In this document: positions 53,713-63,095 of the stretch, piece after piece | Layout: every line of letters begins with the position of its first letter | How positions within the stretch are numbered: the stretch's first letter is position 1 | NCBI GenBank assembly: GCA_002162795.1 | Contig: MAAY01000048.1 | Span: 1-63,841 of the forward strand | Origin: Rhodobacterales bacterium 56_14_T64 | Lineage (GTDB): Bacteria > Pseudomonadota > Alphaproteobacteria > Rhodobacterales > Rhodobacteraceae | Direction of reading: 5' to 3' | DNA length: 63,841 nucleotides | Translations under genes and position numbers: made by a program | The notes under the pieces: generated by a model | Databases searched by the model: none | What the model saw: only the letters and a program-made list of their open reading frames with translations | Told to the model about the DNA's origin: nothing

Positions 53713-56154
53713 ATGAGCTCCTTTCCAACAAGTGCAAAAGCTGTCGTTATTGGCGGCGGTATCGTGGGCTGTTCAACGGCGTACCATCTGGCCAAGCTTG
53801 GCTGGACCGATGTGGTTCTGCTGGAACGCAAGAAACTGACATCCGGCACCACTTTTCACGCAGCGGGACTGGTGGGGCAGCTGCGCTCAAACGCCAATAT
53901 CACCCAGTTGCTGGGGTATTCCGTCGATCTGTATAAAACACTGGAGCAGGAAACCGGTCAGGCGACGGGGTGGAAAATGAACGGTGGATTGCGGCTGGCC
54001 TGTAATCAGGAACGCTGGACCGAGGTCAAGCGGCAGGCCACCACCGCGCATAGTTTTGGCTTGGAAATGGAGCTGTTGACCCCATCCGAGGCCAAGGAAC
54101 TTTGGCCATTAATGAACATCGATGATGTGGTTGGAGCGGCCTTCATGCCCACCGATGGGCAGGCCAATCCGTCGGATATCACTCTGTCTCTGGCCAAAGG
54201 GGCCCGGATGGCCGGTGCCACCATTCTGGAAGACACCAAGGTCACCAATATTGTGCTGGAGGACGGCGTCATCAAAGGCGTGATGACCGAGAAGGGCTTT
54301 ATCGAGTGTGAAAAGGTCATTGTCTGCGCCGGGCAATGGACTCGTGATTTTGCCGCCACTGTTGGTGTGAACGTGCCGCTGGTGCCGATGGAGCATCAGT
54401 ATATGGTCACAGAACGGATCGATGGCGTGACCCCGGATATGCCAACCCTGCGCGACCCGGATCGTCTGACTTACTACAAGGAAGAAGTCGGCGGTTTGGT
54501 GATGGGCGGCTACGAGGCCAACCCGATCCCCTGGGCCACCAAGGGCATTCCCAAGGGGTTCCACTATACCCTGCTGGACAGCAATTTTGACCATTTTGAG
54601 CCGCTGATGGAGCTGGCGCTGGGGCGGGTTCCGGCGCTGGAAACGGCGGGCATCAAGACGCTGACCAATGGCCCGGAAAGTTTCACGCCGGATGGAAACT
54701 TCATCATTGGTGAAGCGCCTGAGCTGAAAAACCTGTTTATTGGCGCGGGCTTTAACGCCTTTGGCATTGCCGCCGGAGGCGGGGCAGGCATGGCGTTGGC
54801 GGAATGGGTCAAGAACGGTGAACCACCGTTTGATCTGTGGTCCGCAGATATTCGCCGTTTTGGTCGTCCGCATTTTGACACAGATTGGATCCGGACCCGT
54901 ACGGTGGAGGCTTATGGCAAGCATTACACTATGGCCTGGCCGTTTGAGGAGCATAGCTCGGGCCGTCCGTGCCGCAAATCTCCGCTGTATGATACCCTGA
55001 AAGGCAAGGGGGCGTGCTTTGGTGAAAAACTGGGGTGGGAGCGCCCAAACTGGTTTGCCACGGCCGGGATGGAGGCCAAGGACGTTTATAGCTTTGGGCG
55101 GCAGAACTGGTTTGAGACTGTTGGCGGCGAGCACAAGGCGGGCCGAGAAGCGGCAGTTTTGTTTGATCAAACCTCGTTTGCCAAGTTCACCCTAAAAGGC
55201 CCGGACGCTGAGGCCGCGCTAAGCTGGATTGCGGCCAATGATGTGCAGAAACCTGTGGGCTCGCTGATCTACACCCAGATGCTGAACGACAAGGGAGGCA
55301 TTGAATGTGACCTGACCGCTGTGCGGGTGGCGCGGGATGAATTTTACATTGTTACCGGCACCGGCTTTGCCACTCATGATTTTGACTGGATCTCGCGCAA
55401 TATCCCCGAAGGGATGAACGCGCAGCTGGTCGATGTCACGTCGGCTTATTCGGTACTGTCACTGATGGGCCCCAGGGCGCGTGACATTCTGCAGAAGGTG
55501 ACCAATAGCGATGTCTCTAACGCGGCGTTCAAATTTGGCACTGCCAAGACCATTGGTATTGCTGGCTGTCCGGTGAACGCGCTGCGGGTGACCTATGTGG
55601 GCGAGTTGGGCTGGGAGCTTCACCTGCCGGTGGAATACGCCACAACTGTATATGCGGCGCTGTCGAAGGCAGGCGCTGAGTTTGGCCTTAGGGATGCAGG
55701 GTATCGGGCAATTGAAAGCATGCGGCTGGAAAAAGGCTATCGCGCCTGGGGGGCGGATATCGGGCCGGATCATACTCCGGCAGAGGCTGGGTTGGGCTGG
55801 GCGATCAAGCTAAAGAAAAACATCGAGTTCAAAGGCCGTAAGGCAGCCGAGGCGCAGCGTGATACCGGAGTGAAAAAGATCATGGCCTGTTTTACGGCGG
55901 ACCCGGATGTGGTGCTGTCGGGACGTGAGACGATCTACCGCGATGGCAAGCGGGTGGGCTGGCTGTCCAGCGGCGGGTTTGGCTATACGGTCAATAAATC
56001 GATTGGCTATGGCTATGTTCGCTCAGATGAAGTGATTGACGCGGCTTATGTATTGTCCGGCTCATATGAGTTGGAGGTGGCGAGCAAGAGGGTGCCCTGC
56101 AAGGTTCAGCTGCGGCCTTTGTATGATCCCAAAATGGAACGGGTAAAGTGCTGA
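53713..56154 (+). CDS. FAD-dependent oxidoreductase with GcvT domain (dimethylglycine/sarcosine dehydrogenase-like), second copy
   Basis: The protein has about 813 residues from ATG 53713, with GAGG 6 nt upstream; a GTG at 53701 overlaps the kinase stop. The FAD motif is VVIGGGIVGCSTAYHLA, and TTFHAAGLVGQL contains His49 at the covalent-FAD position. The C-terminal GcvT domains include GYRAIESMRLEKGYRAWGADIGPDHTPAEAGL. It has the same architecture and motifs as the gene at 45185. The two may act on successive methylated intermediates of one pathway. It ends the plus-strand cluster and is followed by two hairpins. Confidence 0.88.
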   Translation: MSSFPTSAKAVVIGGGIVGCSTAYHLAKLGWTDVVLLERKKLTSGTTFHAAGLVGQLRSNANITQLLGYSVDLYKTLEQETGQATGWKMNGGLRLACNQERWTEVKRQATTAHSFGLEMELLTPSEAKELWPLMNIDDVVGAAFMPTDGQANPSDITLSLAKGARMAGATILEDTKVTNIVLEDGVIKGVMTEKGFIECEKVIVCAGQWTRDFAATVGVNVPLVPMEHQYMVTERIDGVTPDMPTLRDPDRLTYYKEEVGGLVMGGYEANPIPWATKGIPKGFHYTLLDSNFDHFEPLMELALGRVPALETAGIKTLTNGPESFTPDGNFIIGEAPELKNLFIGAGFNAFGIAAGGGAGMALAEWVKNGEPPFDLWSADIRRFGRPHFDTDWIRTRTVEAYGKHYTMAWPFEEHSSGRPCRKSPLYDTLKGKGACFGEKLGWERPNWFATAGMEAKDVYSFGRQNWFETVGGEHKAGREAAVLFDQTSFAKFTLKGPDAEAALSWIAANDVQKPVGSLIYTQMLNDKGGIECDLTAVRVARDEFYIVTGTGFATHDFDWISRNIPEGMNAQLVDVTSAYSVLSLMGPRARDILQKVTNSDVSNAAFKFGTAKTIGIAGCPVNALRVTYVGELGWELHLPVEYATTVYAALSKAGAEFGLRDAGYRAIESMRLEKGYRAWGADIGPDHTPAEAGLGWAIKLKKNIEFKGRKAAEAQRDTGVKKIMACFTADPDVVLSGRETIYRDGKRVGWLSSGGFGYTVNKSIGYGYVRSDEVIDAAYVLSGSYELEVASKRVPCKVQLRPLYDPKMERVKC

Positions 56155-56162
56155 CCGGGCAG

Positions 56163-56187
56163 GGGCAGGCCGAAGAAAGGCCTGCCC
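56163..56187 (+). terminator. Hairpin after the second oxidoreductase
   Basis: GGGCAGGCC, a seven-base loop and GGCCTGCCC form a perfect 9 bp stem, 9 bp after the stop codon. No T run follows. It is the likely end of the amine cluster transcript. Confidence 0.65.
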
Positions 56188-56564
56188 GCCGTCGCCAGTA
56201 GATCAATCGAAACAGCCCCATTGCGACCGAGGGTGTTTTTCAACCACCAACGGGGCAATCACCGAAGACATCGTACTTCAGTACTTGGAGACGCATATCA
56301 AAACCCCTACCGACGCCAGGAGGTAGGGGTTTAGTGTTGTTTGCGCAGGACACCTGCAGACCGGCGATCCAACACTGCTGTTGAGATAACGAAAATGCAC
56401 AAGTATGGGCGTGGCGAGCATTGCCTCTGATCCGCGAATGACCTGTAATTATGCGGCTGTTCGATTAGGGCCGGAGCCCGGGGCAGACTTCGCCAAAAAA
56501 TAAATCTTGTATGGCGATACAATTTTTCTTGATTTTGAAAATCATACATGATCGACTGAAAATC
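56188..56564. other. Intergenic region before the GlxA-type regulator
   Basis: Nearly 380 bp without a convincing gene. It contains the hairpin at 56301-56332 and, close to the regulator start, two short palindromes: TTGTAT-GGCG-ATACAA (56508-56523) and GATTTTGAAAATC (56531-56543). These could be operator sites for the regulator. Confidence 0.45.
56301..56332. terminator. Second hairpin after the amine cluster
   Basis: AAACCCCTAC, a 12-base loop and GTAGGGGTTT form a perfect 10 bp stem ending in TTT. It has a rho-independent terminator look on both strands. Confidence 0.6.
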
Positions 56565-57512
56565 ATGCGGAACTGGGCACTACCATCAGAACATACAGAA
56601 AAGATCGACATTCTACTGTTCGATGAATTTTCGAATTATTGTCTTGCAAATGCCGTTGAGCCGATGCGGGTGGTCAATCGGTTTCTGGGCCGCGAGGCTT
56701 ATGAATGGTCGTTGCTGACGCTGGACGGTCAACCCGTGAAATCATCTGCAGGTATGCCTGTGACCCCGGAGCGTTCTTTGTCGCAATCGCCTGGTGGTCA
56801 GGTACTGTTTGTTATGCCCAGCTACGCCTACCAAACCTACGCCACGGATGCGTGCAATCGTTCGCTTCAGGCGGCTTCTGAAAAATATGACGTTTTGGCA
56901 GGGTTGGACATGGGCAGCTGGTTGCTTGCCTCGGCCGGTCTTTTGCAAAATCGCCGTGCCACAGTGCATTGGGATGAACTCAGCGCTTTTTCCGAGCAGT
57001 TTCCTGAAGTAAACGCCGAGCGTGTTACTTTCACAATTGATGGCGATCGCTGGACGTCTGCTGGCGCAATGGCCGCATTTGATTTGCTGCAGCACATGGT
57101 TGGGCAAACTCACGGCGAGACAATGAGGCTGGAAGTTGCCTCTATGTTTATGGTCGGCGAGGGTGGCAATGGACACAGTACAGCGGAGGTCCTGCCGCAA
57201 TCCAACTTGTGCAAAAGAGCAGTCTCGATGATGCGCGAGCAACTGGAAGAGCCCGTTTCAATTTTTGATATTTGCGAAACACTCAGTTGCCGACGGCAAA
57301 ATTTGGAACGTGCGTTCAACGAAGAATTGGGCGCACCGCCCAAGACAATTTACCGGCGCATCCGCCTGACTGCGGCAAAGCGCTACGCTGAACAAACCAA
57401 ACTTTCGGTCGCCGAAATCTCTTTGCGTTGTGGGTATCATAACCCCAGCGCGATGACTCGGGCGTTCCGTGATGAATTTGGTGTGGCCCCGCGAGACCTG
57501 CGGCCGCATTGA
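56565..57512 (+). CDS. GlxA-family AraC-type regulator (GbdR/CdhR-like)
   Basis: The protein has about 315 residues from ATG 56565; an in-frame ATG at 56511 would add 18 unconserved residues. The N-terminal DJ-1/PfpI-like domain (about 10-185, IDILLFDEFSNYCLANAVEPMRVVNRFLG) lacks an obvious catalytic Cys, so it is a ligand sensor. The C-terminal AraC HTH pair (about 220-315) has SIFDICETLSCRRQNLERAFNEELGAPPKTIYRRIRL and VAEISLRCGYHNPSAMTRAFRDEFGVAP. Relatives GbdR and CdhR in Pseudomonas activate betaine, dimethylglycine and carnitine catabolism. Here it lies between the amine cluster and the peptide importer and could act on either. Confidence 0.85.
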   Translation: MRNWALPSEHTEKIDILLFDEFSNYCLANAVEPMRVVNRFLGREAYEWSLLTLDGQPVKSSAGMPVTPERSLSQSPGGQVLFVMPSYAYQTYATDACNRSLQAASEKYDVLAGLDMGSWLLASAGLLQNRRATVHWDELSAFSEQFPEVNAERVTFTIDGDRWTSAGAMAAFDLLQHMVGQTHGETMRLEVASMFMVGEGGNGHSTAEVLPQSNLCKRAVSMMREQLEEPVSIFDICETLSCRRQNLERAFNEELGAPPKTIYRRIRLTAAKRYAEQTKLSVAEISLRCGYHNPSAMTRAFRDEFGVAPRDLRPH

Positions 57513-57635
57513 TAAGGATTAAAGGAACCGATTGACTGACAGCCAAATGATTGGCCTAGTGGGTCACAAAATAACGAAGAAACAACACAGAATAATCGAT
57601 TGCCACAAAGGCAACGAATTCACAGGGAGAACACA

Positions 57636-59219
57636 ATGTCAAATGAACTGAAGTATCTATCCGAGCGTGCAGCGCGCGGATTGTTGAATCGCCGCTCGTT
57701 TATGGGTCGCGCTGCGGCGCTGGGTGCAACTACAACTTTCGCTAGCACCATGCTTGCATCGGCTGTTATGGCCGCTGGACCTGTCAAAGGTGGCACATTG
57801 CGCGTGGGCATTCAGGGCGGATCGTCTACCGATTCACTAGACCCGGGTCTCTCGACAAACGCGACTTCACTCCAAATTCTCCGGATGTGGGGCGAACCAC
57901 TGCTGGAGCTTGCTGAAGACGGTGGCATCGATCCTCGTCTCGCATCAGAATACGAAGCTTCGGCAGACGCAAAAACCTGGACGTTCAAAATGCGTTCGGG
58001 TGTCACTTACAGCAACGGTAAATCCGTGACTGCTGAGGATGTGAAAGCGACTATCGAGCGTCATGCTGGTGAAGAGTCCAAATCCGGCGCGCTTGGTTTG
58101 CTACGGGGCATCGTCTCGATGTCTACCGATGGCGACAGATTCATTCTGGAGCTTGATACTCCCAACGCTGACTTGCCGTATCTGCTGGCCGATTATCACC
58201 TGGTTATTCAACCAAACGGCGGTAAGGACGATCCGACAGCGGCAATTGGTTCAGGTCCATATATCCTGAAGTCACATGAACCGGGTGTTCGTCATGTCTT
58301 TGAAAAGAACCCCAACTATTGGAACGACGATCTCGGCCATGCCGAAACAGTTGAGCTGCTGGTCATCAATGACGACACAGCCCGCGTCGCGGCGTTGCAG
58401 TCTGGTCAGGTTCACATGGTCAACCGGGTTCCACCAAAAGTGGCATCACTGGTCGGTCGCATGGGCGGCGTAAAGGTGCATTCGACACCAAGTGCCGGGC
58501 ATTATGTCTTCATCATGCACGCCGATACCGCACCTTTCGACAACAAAGACCTTCGTTTGGCGCTAAAATACGCGATCAATCGCGAAGAAATGGTCGACAA
58601 GATCTTGTTTGGTAACGGCACTGCCGGCAACGACTCGCCGATCAATGCCAGCTATCCGTTGTTCTCCGAAAGAGAGCAGCGCACTTATGACCCAGAAAAA
58701 GCCGCGTTCCATTTCAAGGCATCTGGTCACGATGGTTCGGTTCTGCTGCGCACATCAGACAATTCCTTCCCAGGTGCTCCAGATGCGGCCCAGCTGTTCC
58801 AACAGAGTGCCGGTGCGGCTGGCATCACGTTGGACATCAAGCGTGAGCCAAACGATGGCTACTGGTCAGAAGTTTGGAACAAGCAGCCGTTCTGCACCAG
58901 CTACTGGGGCGGTCGTCCGACTCAGGATGCCATGTTCTCGACGGCTTACCTGTCTTCGGCGGATTGGAATGACACCCGCTTCTTTAACGAAGGCTTCGAC
59001 AAGATGCTTCTGGCAGCGCGCGCGGAATTGGACGAAGGCAAGCGCAAGGCAATCTATAGCGACATGAGCACAATCGTGAGCGATGAGGGTGGATTGATCT
59101 GTCCGATGTTCAACAACTTCATCGATGCGGTGTCCGAGGGCGTAGAAGGTTGGCGCACAACCAAGGGCTTTGACCTGATGAACAACTACGCTCCATTGAA
59201 AATGTGGGTCACCGCATAA
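57636..59219 (+). CDS. Dipeptide/opine-type ABC binding protein (SBP_bac_5), Tat-exported
   Basis: The protein has about 527 residues from ATG 57636, with GGGAG 10 nt upstream. The N-terminus has a twin-Arg signal, NRRSFMGRAAALGATTTFASTMLASAVMAAG. The SBP_bac_5 domain follows, with GGTLRVGIQGGSSTDSLDPG, TWTFKMRSGVTYSNGKSVTAEDVKATIERH and ALKYAINREEMVDKILFGNGTAGNDSPI. The family binds dipeptides, opines, nickel or sugars; the ligand here is unknown. Tat export is unusual in this family but seen in Rhodobacteraceae. Confidence 0.9.
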   Translation: MSNELKYLSERAARGLLNRRSFMGRAAALGATTTFASTMLASAVMAAGPVKGGTLRVGIQGGSSTDSLDPGLSTNATSLQILRMWGEPLLELAEDGGIDPRLASEYEASADAKTWTFKMRSGVTYSNGKSVTAEDVKATIERHAGEESKSGALGLLRGIVSMSTDGDRFILELDTPNADLPYLLADYHLVIQPNGGKDDPTAAIGSGPYILKSHEPGVRHVFEKNPNYWNDDLGHAETVELLVINDDTARVAALQSGQVHMVNRVPPKVASLVGRMGGVKVHSTPSAGHYVFIMHADTAPFDNKDLRLALKYAINREEMVDKILFGNGTAGNDSPINASYPLFSEREQRTYDPEKAAFHFKASGHDGSVLLRTSDNSFPGAPDAAQLFQQSAGAAGITLDIKREPNDGYWSEVWNKQPFCTSYWGGRPTQDAMFSTAYLSSADWNDTRFFNEGFDKMLLAARAELDEGKRKAIYSDMSTIVSDEGGLICPMFNNFIDAVSEGVEGWRTTKGFDLMNNYAPLKMWVTA

Positions 59220-59220
59220 T

Positions 59221-60177
59221 ATGGGACCCATGTTTAAGCTAATTTCCCAGCGCATTGCGCTGGGAATACTTTTGCTATTGGCTGTTTCCATCCTCATATT
59301 TGCTGGCACAGAGATGTTGCCCGGGGATTTAGCCGAGAGCATTCTGGGTCAGTCAGCAACCCCCGAGGCCCTGGCCAATATTCGGGCAGAGCTTGGATTG
59401 AATGACCCGGCCTTTATCCGATATTTCCAATGGCTTGGAGGACTGCTGCAAGGGGATTTGGGCACCGCCCTGTCCAATGGTCAGGATATCGGCCCGCAAA
59501 TCGGCAAACGCCTTGGCAACACCCTGTTTCTGGCCGCCACTGCAGCTGTTATCGCCGTGCCGCTGGCGATTTTCCTTGGTCTGGTTGCCGTACGATACCG
59601 CAATCGCTGGCCCGACAAGCTGATTTCCGGAGCCACACTCGCCTCGATCTCGTTGCCAGAATTCTTTATCGGCTATGTGCTGATCTATTTCTTTGCCGTG
59701 AAATGGCGCGTCTTCCCGTCGGTCGCGACGGTTTATGACAGCATGAGCTTTCTTGAAAAGCTAAATGCGATTGCCCTGCCGGTGATAGTCCTGACCCTTG
59801 TTGTTCTGGCGCATATGATGCGTATGACGCGCGCCGCTATCCTGAATGTGATGCAGTCCGCATATATCGAGACGGCAGAACTCAAGGGACTGTCCGCCTT
59901 TAAAGTCATCGCGCGCCATGCCTTTCCAAACTCAATCTCTCCGATTGTGAATGTGGTGACGATTAACCTGGCCTATCTGGTGGTTGGTGTTGTCGTCGTC
60001 GAAGTGATTTTTGTCTATCCCGGCATGGGTCAGTATCTGGTGGACCACGTTTCCAAACGGGATGTGCCAGTTGTGCAGGCCTGTGGCCTGATCTTTGCTA
60101 CCGTCTATGTCGTGCTCAATCTGATTGCTGACATCGTTGCCATCTTAAGTAACCCAAGATTGAGGCACCCAAAATGA
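59221..60177 (+). CDS. Dipeptide-type ABC permease (DppB-like)
   Basis: This 318-residue protein has the DppB N-terminal TM helix (FKLISQRIALGILLLLAVSILIFAGTEMLPGD) and six membrane spans. The coupling loop is YIETAELKGLSAFKVIARHAFPNSISPIVN (about 220-250). The start may be ATG 59221 or ATG 59230; the second matches the family N-terminus better. It overlaps the next permease by 4 bp. Confidence 0.9.
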   Translation: MGPMFKLISQRIALGILLLLAVSILIFAGTEMLPGDLAESILGQSATPEALANIRAELGLNDPAFIRYFQWLGGLLQGDLGTALSNGQDIGPQIGKRLGNTLFLAATAAVIAVPLAIFLGLVAVRYRNRWPDKLISGATLASISLPEFFIGYVLIYFFAVKWRVFPSVATVYDSMSFLEKLNAIALPVIVLTLVVLAHMMRMTRAAILNVMQSAYIETAELKGLSAFKVIARHAFPNSISPIVNVVTINLAYLVVGVVVVEVIFVYPGMGQYLVDHVSKRDVPVVQACGLIFATVYVVLNLIADIVAILSNPRLRHPK

Positions 60178-60989
60178 GGATACCTATATCTGCCCTCATG
60201 GGGCTGATTCTAACCGGCGGATTTTTTCTAGTCGCGATCTTTGCGGATTTCATTGCGCCTTATGGCATGGCCGAAGTGGTCGGCGATGTCTGGGAGCCTC
60301 GATCGGCTGAACATCTGTTGGGGACCGACAATATTGGCCGTGACCTGTTGACCCGCTTGATCTATGGCGGGCAGACGACAATATTTATCGCCACTCTGGC
60401 TACGGCTTTATCTTTCACGTTGGGAAGTATTCTGGGCCTGTCAGCGGCTGTCCTGGGTGGCTGGGTTGACCAAGTGATCTCGCGCCTTGTCGATTTGCTG
60501 ATGTCGATTCCATCGCTGATTTTCGCCTTGGTTATTCTGTCGGTTATGCCGGTGACAGTGCCCGTCCTGATCTTGGTGATGGGGCTGCTGGATTCGACCC
60601 GCGTGTATCGACTGTCCCGTGCAGTTGCGGTGGATATCAACGTTATGGATTTTGTTGAGGCCGCCAAACTGCGCGGTGAAAAACTCAGCTGGATCATCTT
60701 TCGCGAAATCCTGCCAAACGCCTTGTCGCCGCTAGTTGCTGAGCTTGGCCTGCGATTTATCTTTGCGGTTTTGTTCCTGTCCACACTGTCTTTTCTTGGT
60801 CTTGGTGTGCAACCGCCAGCGTCCGATTGGGGCGGAATGGTGAAGGAAAACAAAGAGGGTATCGTCTTTGGTATTGGGGCGGCTCTGGTGCCTGCTGCAG
60901 CCATTGCCATTTTGGCAATCTCGGTAAACTTGGTCGCTGACTGGGTCCTCAACAAAACCTCTGACTTGAAAGGGGGCCGTGGTGGCTGA
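60174..60989 (+). CDS. Dipeptide-type ABC permease (DppC-like)
   Basis: This 271-residue permease carries the family segment WEPRSAEHLLGTDNIGRDLLTRLIYGGQTTIFIATLATALSF and the coupling loop DFVEAAKLRGEKLSWIIFREILPNALSPLVAE. It has five to six membrane spans and overlaps both neighbours: ATGA at its start and 11 bp with the ATPase gene at its end. Confidence 0.9.
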   Translation: MRIPISALMGLILTGGFFLVAIFADFIAPYGMAEVVGDVWEPRSAEHLLGTDNIGRDLLTRLIYGGQTTIFIATLATALSFTLGSILGLSAAVLGGWVDQVISRLVDLLMSIPSLIFALVILSVMPVTVPVLILVMGLLDSTRVYRLSRAVAVDINVMDFVEAAKLRGEKLSWIIFREILPNALSPLVAELGLRFIFAVLFLSTLSFLGLGVQPPASDWGGMVKENKEGIVFGIGAALVPAAAIAILAISVNLVADWVLNKTSDLKGGRGG

Positions 60990-62613
60990 TCTTATACTCG
61001 ATATCAAGAACCTGCGGATTGCAGCGACGATCTATCCACCCAACGAACCGGCCAAAGAACTGGTGATTGTTGAAAGCATCGACCTGACCCTGGAAAAGGG
61101 CAAGGTGCTTGGGTTGATCGGAGAGTCCGGTGCGGGCAAGTCCACCATTGGCTTGGCGTCGATGGGCTATGGCCGCGGATCGGTGACAGTCGGCGGTGAA
61201 GTCACTGTCAACGGCCGCGATATTCTGGCGGGCGGATTAATTGAGCAACGCAAACTGCGCGGCAAAGAAGTCACTTATGTGTCTCAATCTGCTGCCGCAT
61301 CGTTCAACCCGGCAAAACGCCTGATGGAGCAAATCATTGAGGCGGCCCTTGAACACGGTGTGGCAAATCGCGCAGAAGCGCAAAAGCGGGCCATTCAGTT
61401 GTTTAGGGAACTAAGCCTGCCTGATCCGGAAAACATCGGTAATCGCTTCCCTCATCAGGTGTCCGGTGGTCAGTTGCAACGGGCAATGACGGTGATGGCG
61501 CTGGTGCCAGAACCCGATTTGATTGTGTTTGACGAACCAACGACAGCCCTAGATGTTACTACACAAATCGACGTGCTGGCGGCGATCAAAAAGGCCATTC
61601 GCAACACTGGCGTTGCTGCCCTGTATATCACTCATGACCTCGCGGTTGTGGCACAGGTAAGCGACGAAATTATGGTGCTGCGACACGGTGCCTTGGTAGA
61701 GCGCAACACCACAGACAACATCATAAACAACCCGGTCGAAGACTACACTAAAGCACTGGTTTCTGTCCGCTCGATCGAGCACGAAGAGCAAAAGCCAACC
61801 TCGACCCCAATCCTTGAGTGCAAAGGCATTACTGCAGCCTATGGTAATTCTGTGCGCGTATTGCAGGATGTGACAATTCAGGTGCACCCCGGTCAGACAC
61901 TGGCGGTGGTGGGCGAAAGTGGCTCGGGAAAATCCACACTTGCACGAGTGATCACTGGGTTATTGCCACCAATCGCAGGCGAAACGGTGTTTGACGGAGA
62001 GGTCCTGAGCAAAGCATTCGGAGATCGCAGCAAGGACGACCTGCGTCAGCTGCAAATGATTTATCAGATGGCTGATACCGCGATGAACCCGCGCCAAACC
62101 GTGGCCACGATTATTGGGCGCCCGCTGGAGTTCTATTTCGATTTAAAGGGAGCAGAAAAGAAGAAGCGTATTCTTGAGCTGCTGGAAGAGATCGAAATGG
62201 GCGAAGAGTTCCTGGATCGCTATCCAGCCGAGCTTTCCGGTGGCCAAAAACAGCGCGTTTGCATCGCCCGCGCACTTGCCGCCAAGCCCAAGCTGATCAT
62301 TTGTGACGAAGTCACCAGTGCGCTTGATCCACTGGTTGCGGATGGCATTCTCAAGCTCTTGTTACGTCTGCAAAAAATCGAAGACGTGGCGTTCCTGTTC
62401 ATCACCCACGATCTAGCCACCGTGCGGGCCATCGCAGACAGCATCGCGGTCATGTATCAAGGCTCACTGGTGCGCTACGGCTCCAAAAGCGAAGTGCTTG
62501 CGCCACCCTTTGACGATTACACCGACTTGTTGTTGTCCTCGGTGCCCGAGATGCGGATCGGTTGGCTGGAAGACGTGCTGGAGCATCGCAAAATGGAAAG
62601 CGCCGGCAATTGA
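60979..62613 (+). CDS. Dipeptide-type ABC ATPase, DppD-DppF fusion
   Basis: The protein has about 544 residues from GTG 60979; GTG 60982 is equally possible. It has two complete nucleotide-binding domains. The first has Walker A GESGAGKST, signature VSGGQLQRAMTVMA and Walker B LIVFDEPTTALD. The second has Walker A GESGSGKST, signature LSGGQKQRVCIARA and Walker B LIICDEVTSALD. Typical dipeptide systems use two separate ATPases. A single fused chain supplies both here. It is the last gene of the operon. Confidence 0.92.
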   Translation: MVADLILDIKNLRIAATIYPPNEPAKELVIVESIDLTLEKGKVLGLIGESGAGKSTIGLASMGYGRGSVTVGGEVTVNGRDILAGGLIEQRKLRGKEVTYVSQSAAASFNPAKRLMEQIIEAALEHGVANRAEAQKRAIQLFRELSLPDPENIGNRFPHQVSGGQLQRAMTVMALVPEPDLIVFDEPTTALDVTTQIDVLAAIKKAIRNTGVAALYITHDLAVVAQVSDEIMVLRHGALVERNTTDNIINNPVEDYTKALVSVRSIEHEEQKPTSTPILECKGITAAYGNSVRVLQDVTIQVHPGQTLAVVGESGSGKSTLARVITGLLPPIAGETVFDGEVLSKAFGDRSKDDLRQLQMIYQMADTAMNPRQTVATIIGRPLEFYFDLKGAEKKKRILELLEEIEMGEEFLDRYPAELSGGQKQRVCIARALAAKPKLIICDEVTSALDPLVADGILKLLLRLQKIEDVAFLFITHDLATVRAIADSIAVMYQGSLVRYGSKSEVLAPPFDDYTDLLLSSVPEMRIGWLEDVLEHRKMESAGN

Positions 62614-62668
62614 TAGGGCAAGAACCTTCACGGCAGTATGGGGTATTGTGCAAACTCTGACCTCTCTG

Positions 62669-62698
62669 AACCGGTGGCCACTGCGATGGCTGCCGGTT
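62669..62698 (+). terminator. Terminator hairpin after the dipeptide-type operon
   Basis: AACCGG-T-GGCCA, loop and TGGCT-G-CCGGTT form a long stem with one mismatch and one G-T pair, ending in TTTAAT. It is 56 bp after the stop of the fused ATPase gene. Confidence 0.6.
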
Positions 62699-62769
62699 TA
62701 ATGCATAATACAATAGGGTGTATTTTCGCGCCGAACGACTCTGCCTAGACGACTGCTTGCTCGAGAGGA

Positions 62770-63095
62770 CGCCACCACGTTATAAGATCGGATGGGCGGC
62801 GAGGTTGGCATTGCGGGCGGACCACTGGACAAATCCTGATTGATCCTGCGTGCCTATGCTCAGCAGGAATATGGATTGGATTTGAAGGGCGAAAACGAAC
62901 AGATGTTTGGCTCTCCGCCGTTGATCTTTAAGACTGGGCTCAAGGGCGATTATACCGGAGTAATTATCTTCTGGCATTTTGCGGCCAAAATGAAAGCCTC
63001 GGGTATGATCAGCTGATTTTGGTTCAGGACGCCGGACAAGCGTTGGGACCGGATACCAACACGCCGCTGTGGGCGTATTCCTTCAAGGATAGCTT
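62770..63095 (+). pseudogene. ABC importer binding protein, decayed fragment (quinoprotein-associated type)
   Basis: The frame reads GGEVGIAGGPLDKS, then TGA where the family has Trp, then LILRAYAQQEYGLDLKGENEQMFGSPPLIFKTGL and FWHFAAKMKASGM. A frame change leads to LVQDAGQALGPDTNTPLWAYSFKDSFL. This order matches NMT1/ThiY-like binding proteins that occur beside PQQ-alcohol dehydrogenase genes. Stop, frameshift and missing N-terminus make it a relic. Confidence 0.6.

Noticed and set aside
54109-55170. Minus-strand open frame (353 codons) within the second FAD oxidoreductase
   Set aside because: It is antisense to a gene with complete FAD and GcvT motifs and has no family resemblance of its own.
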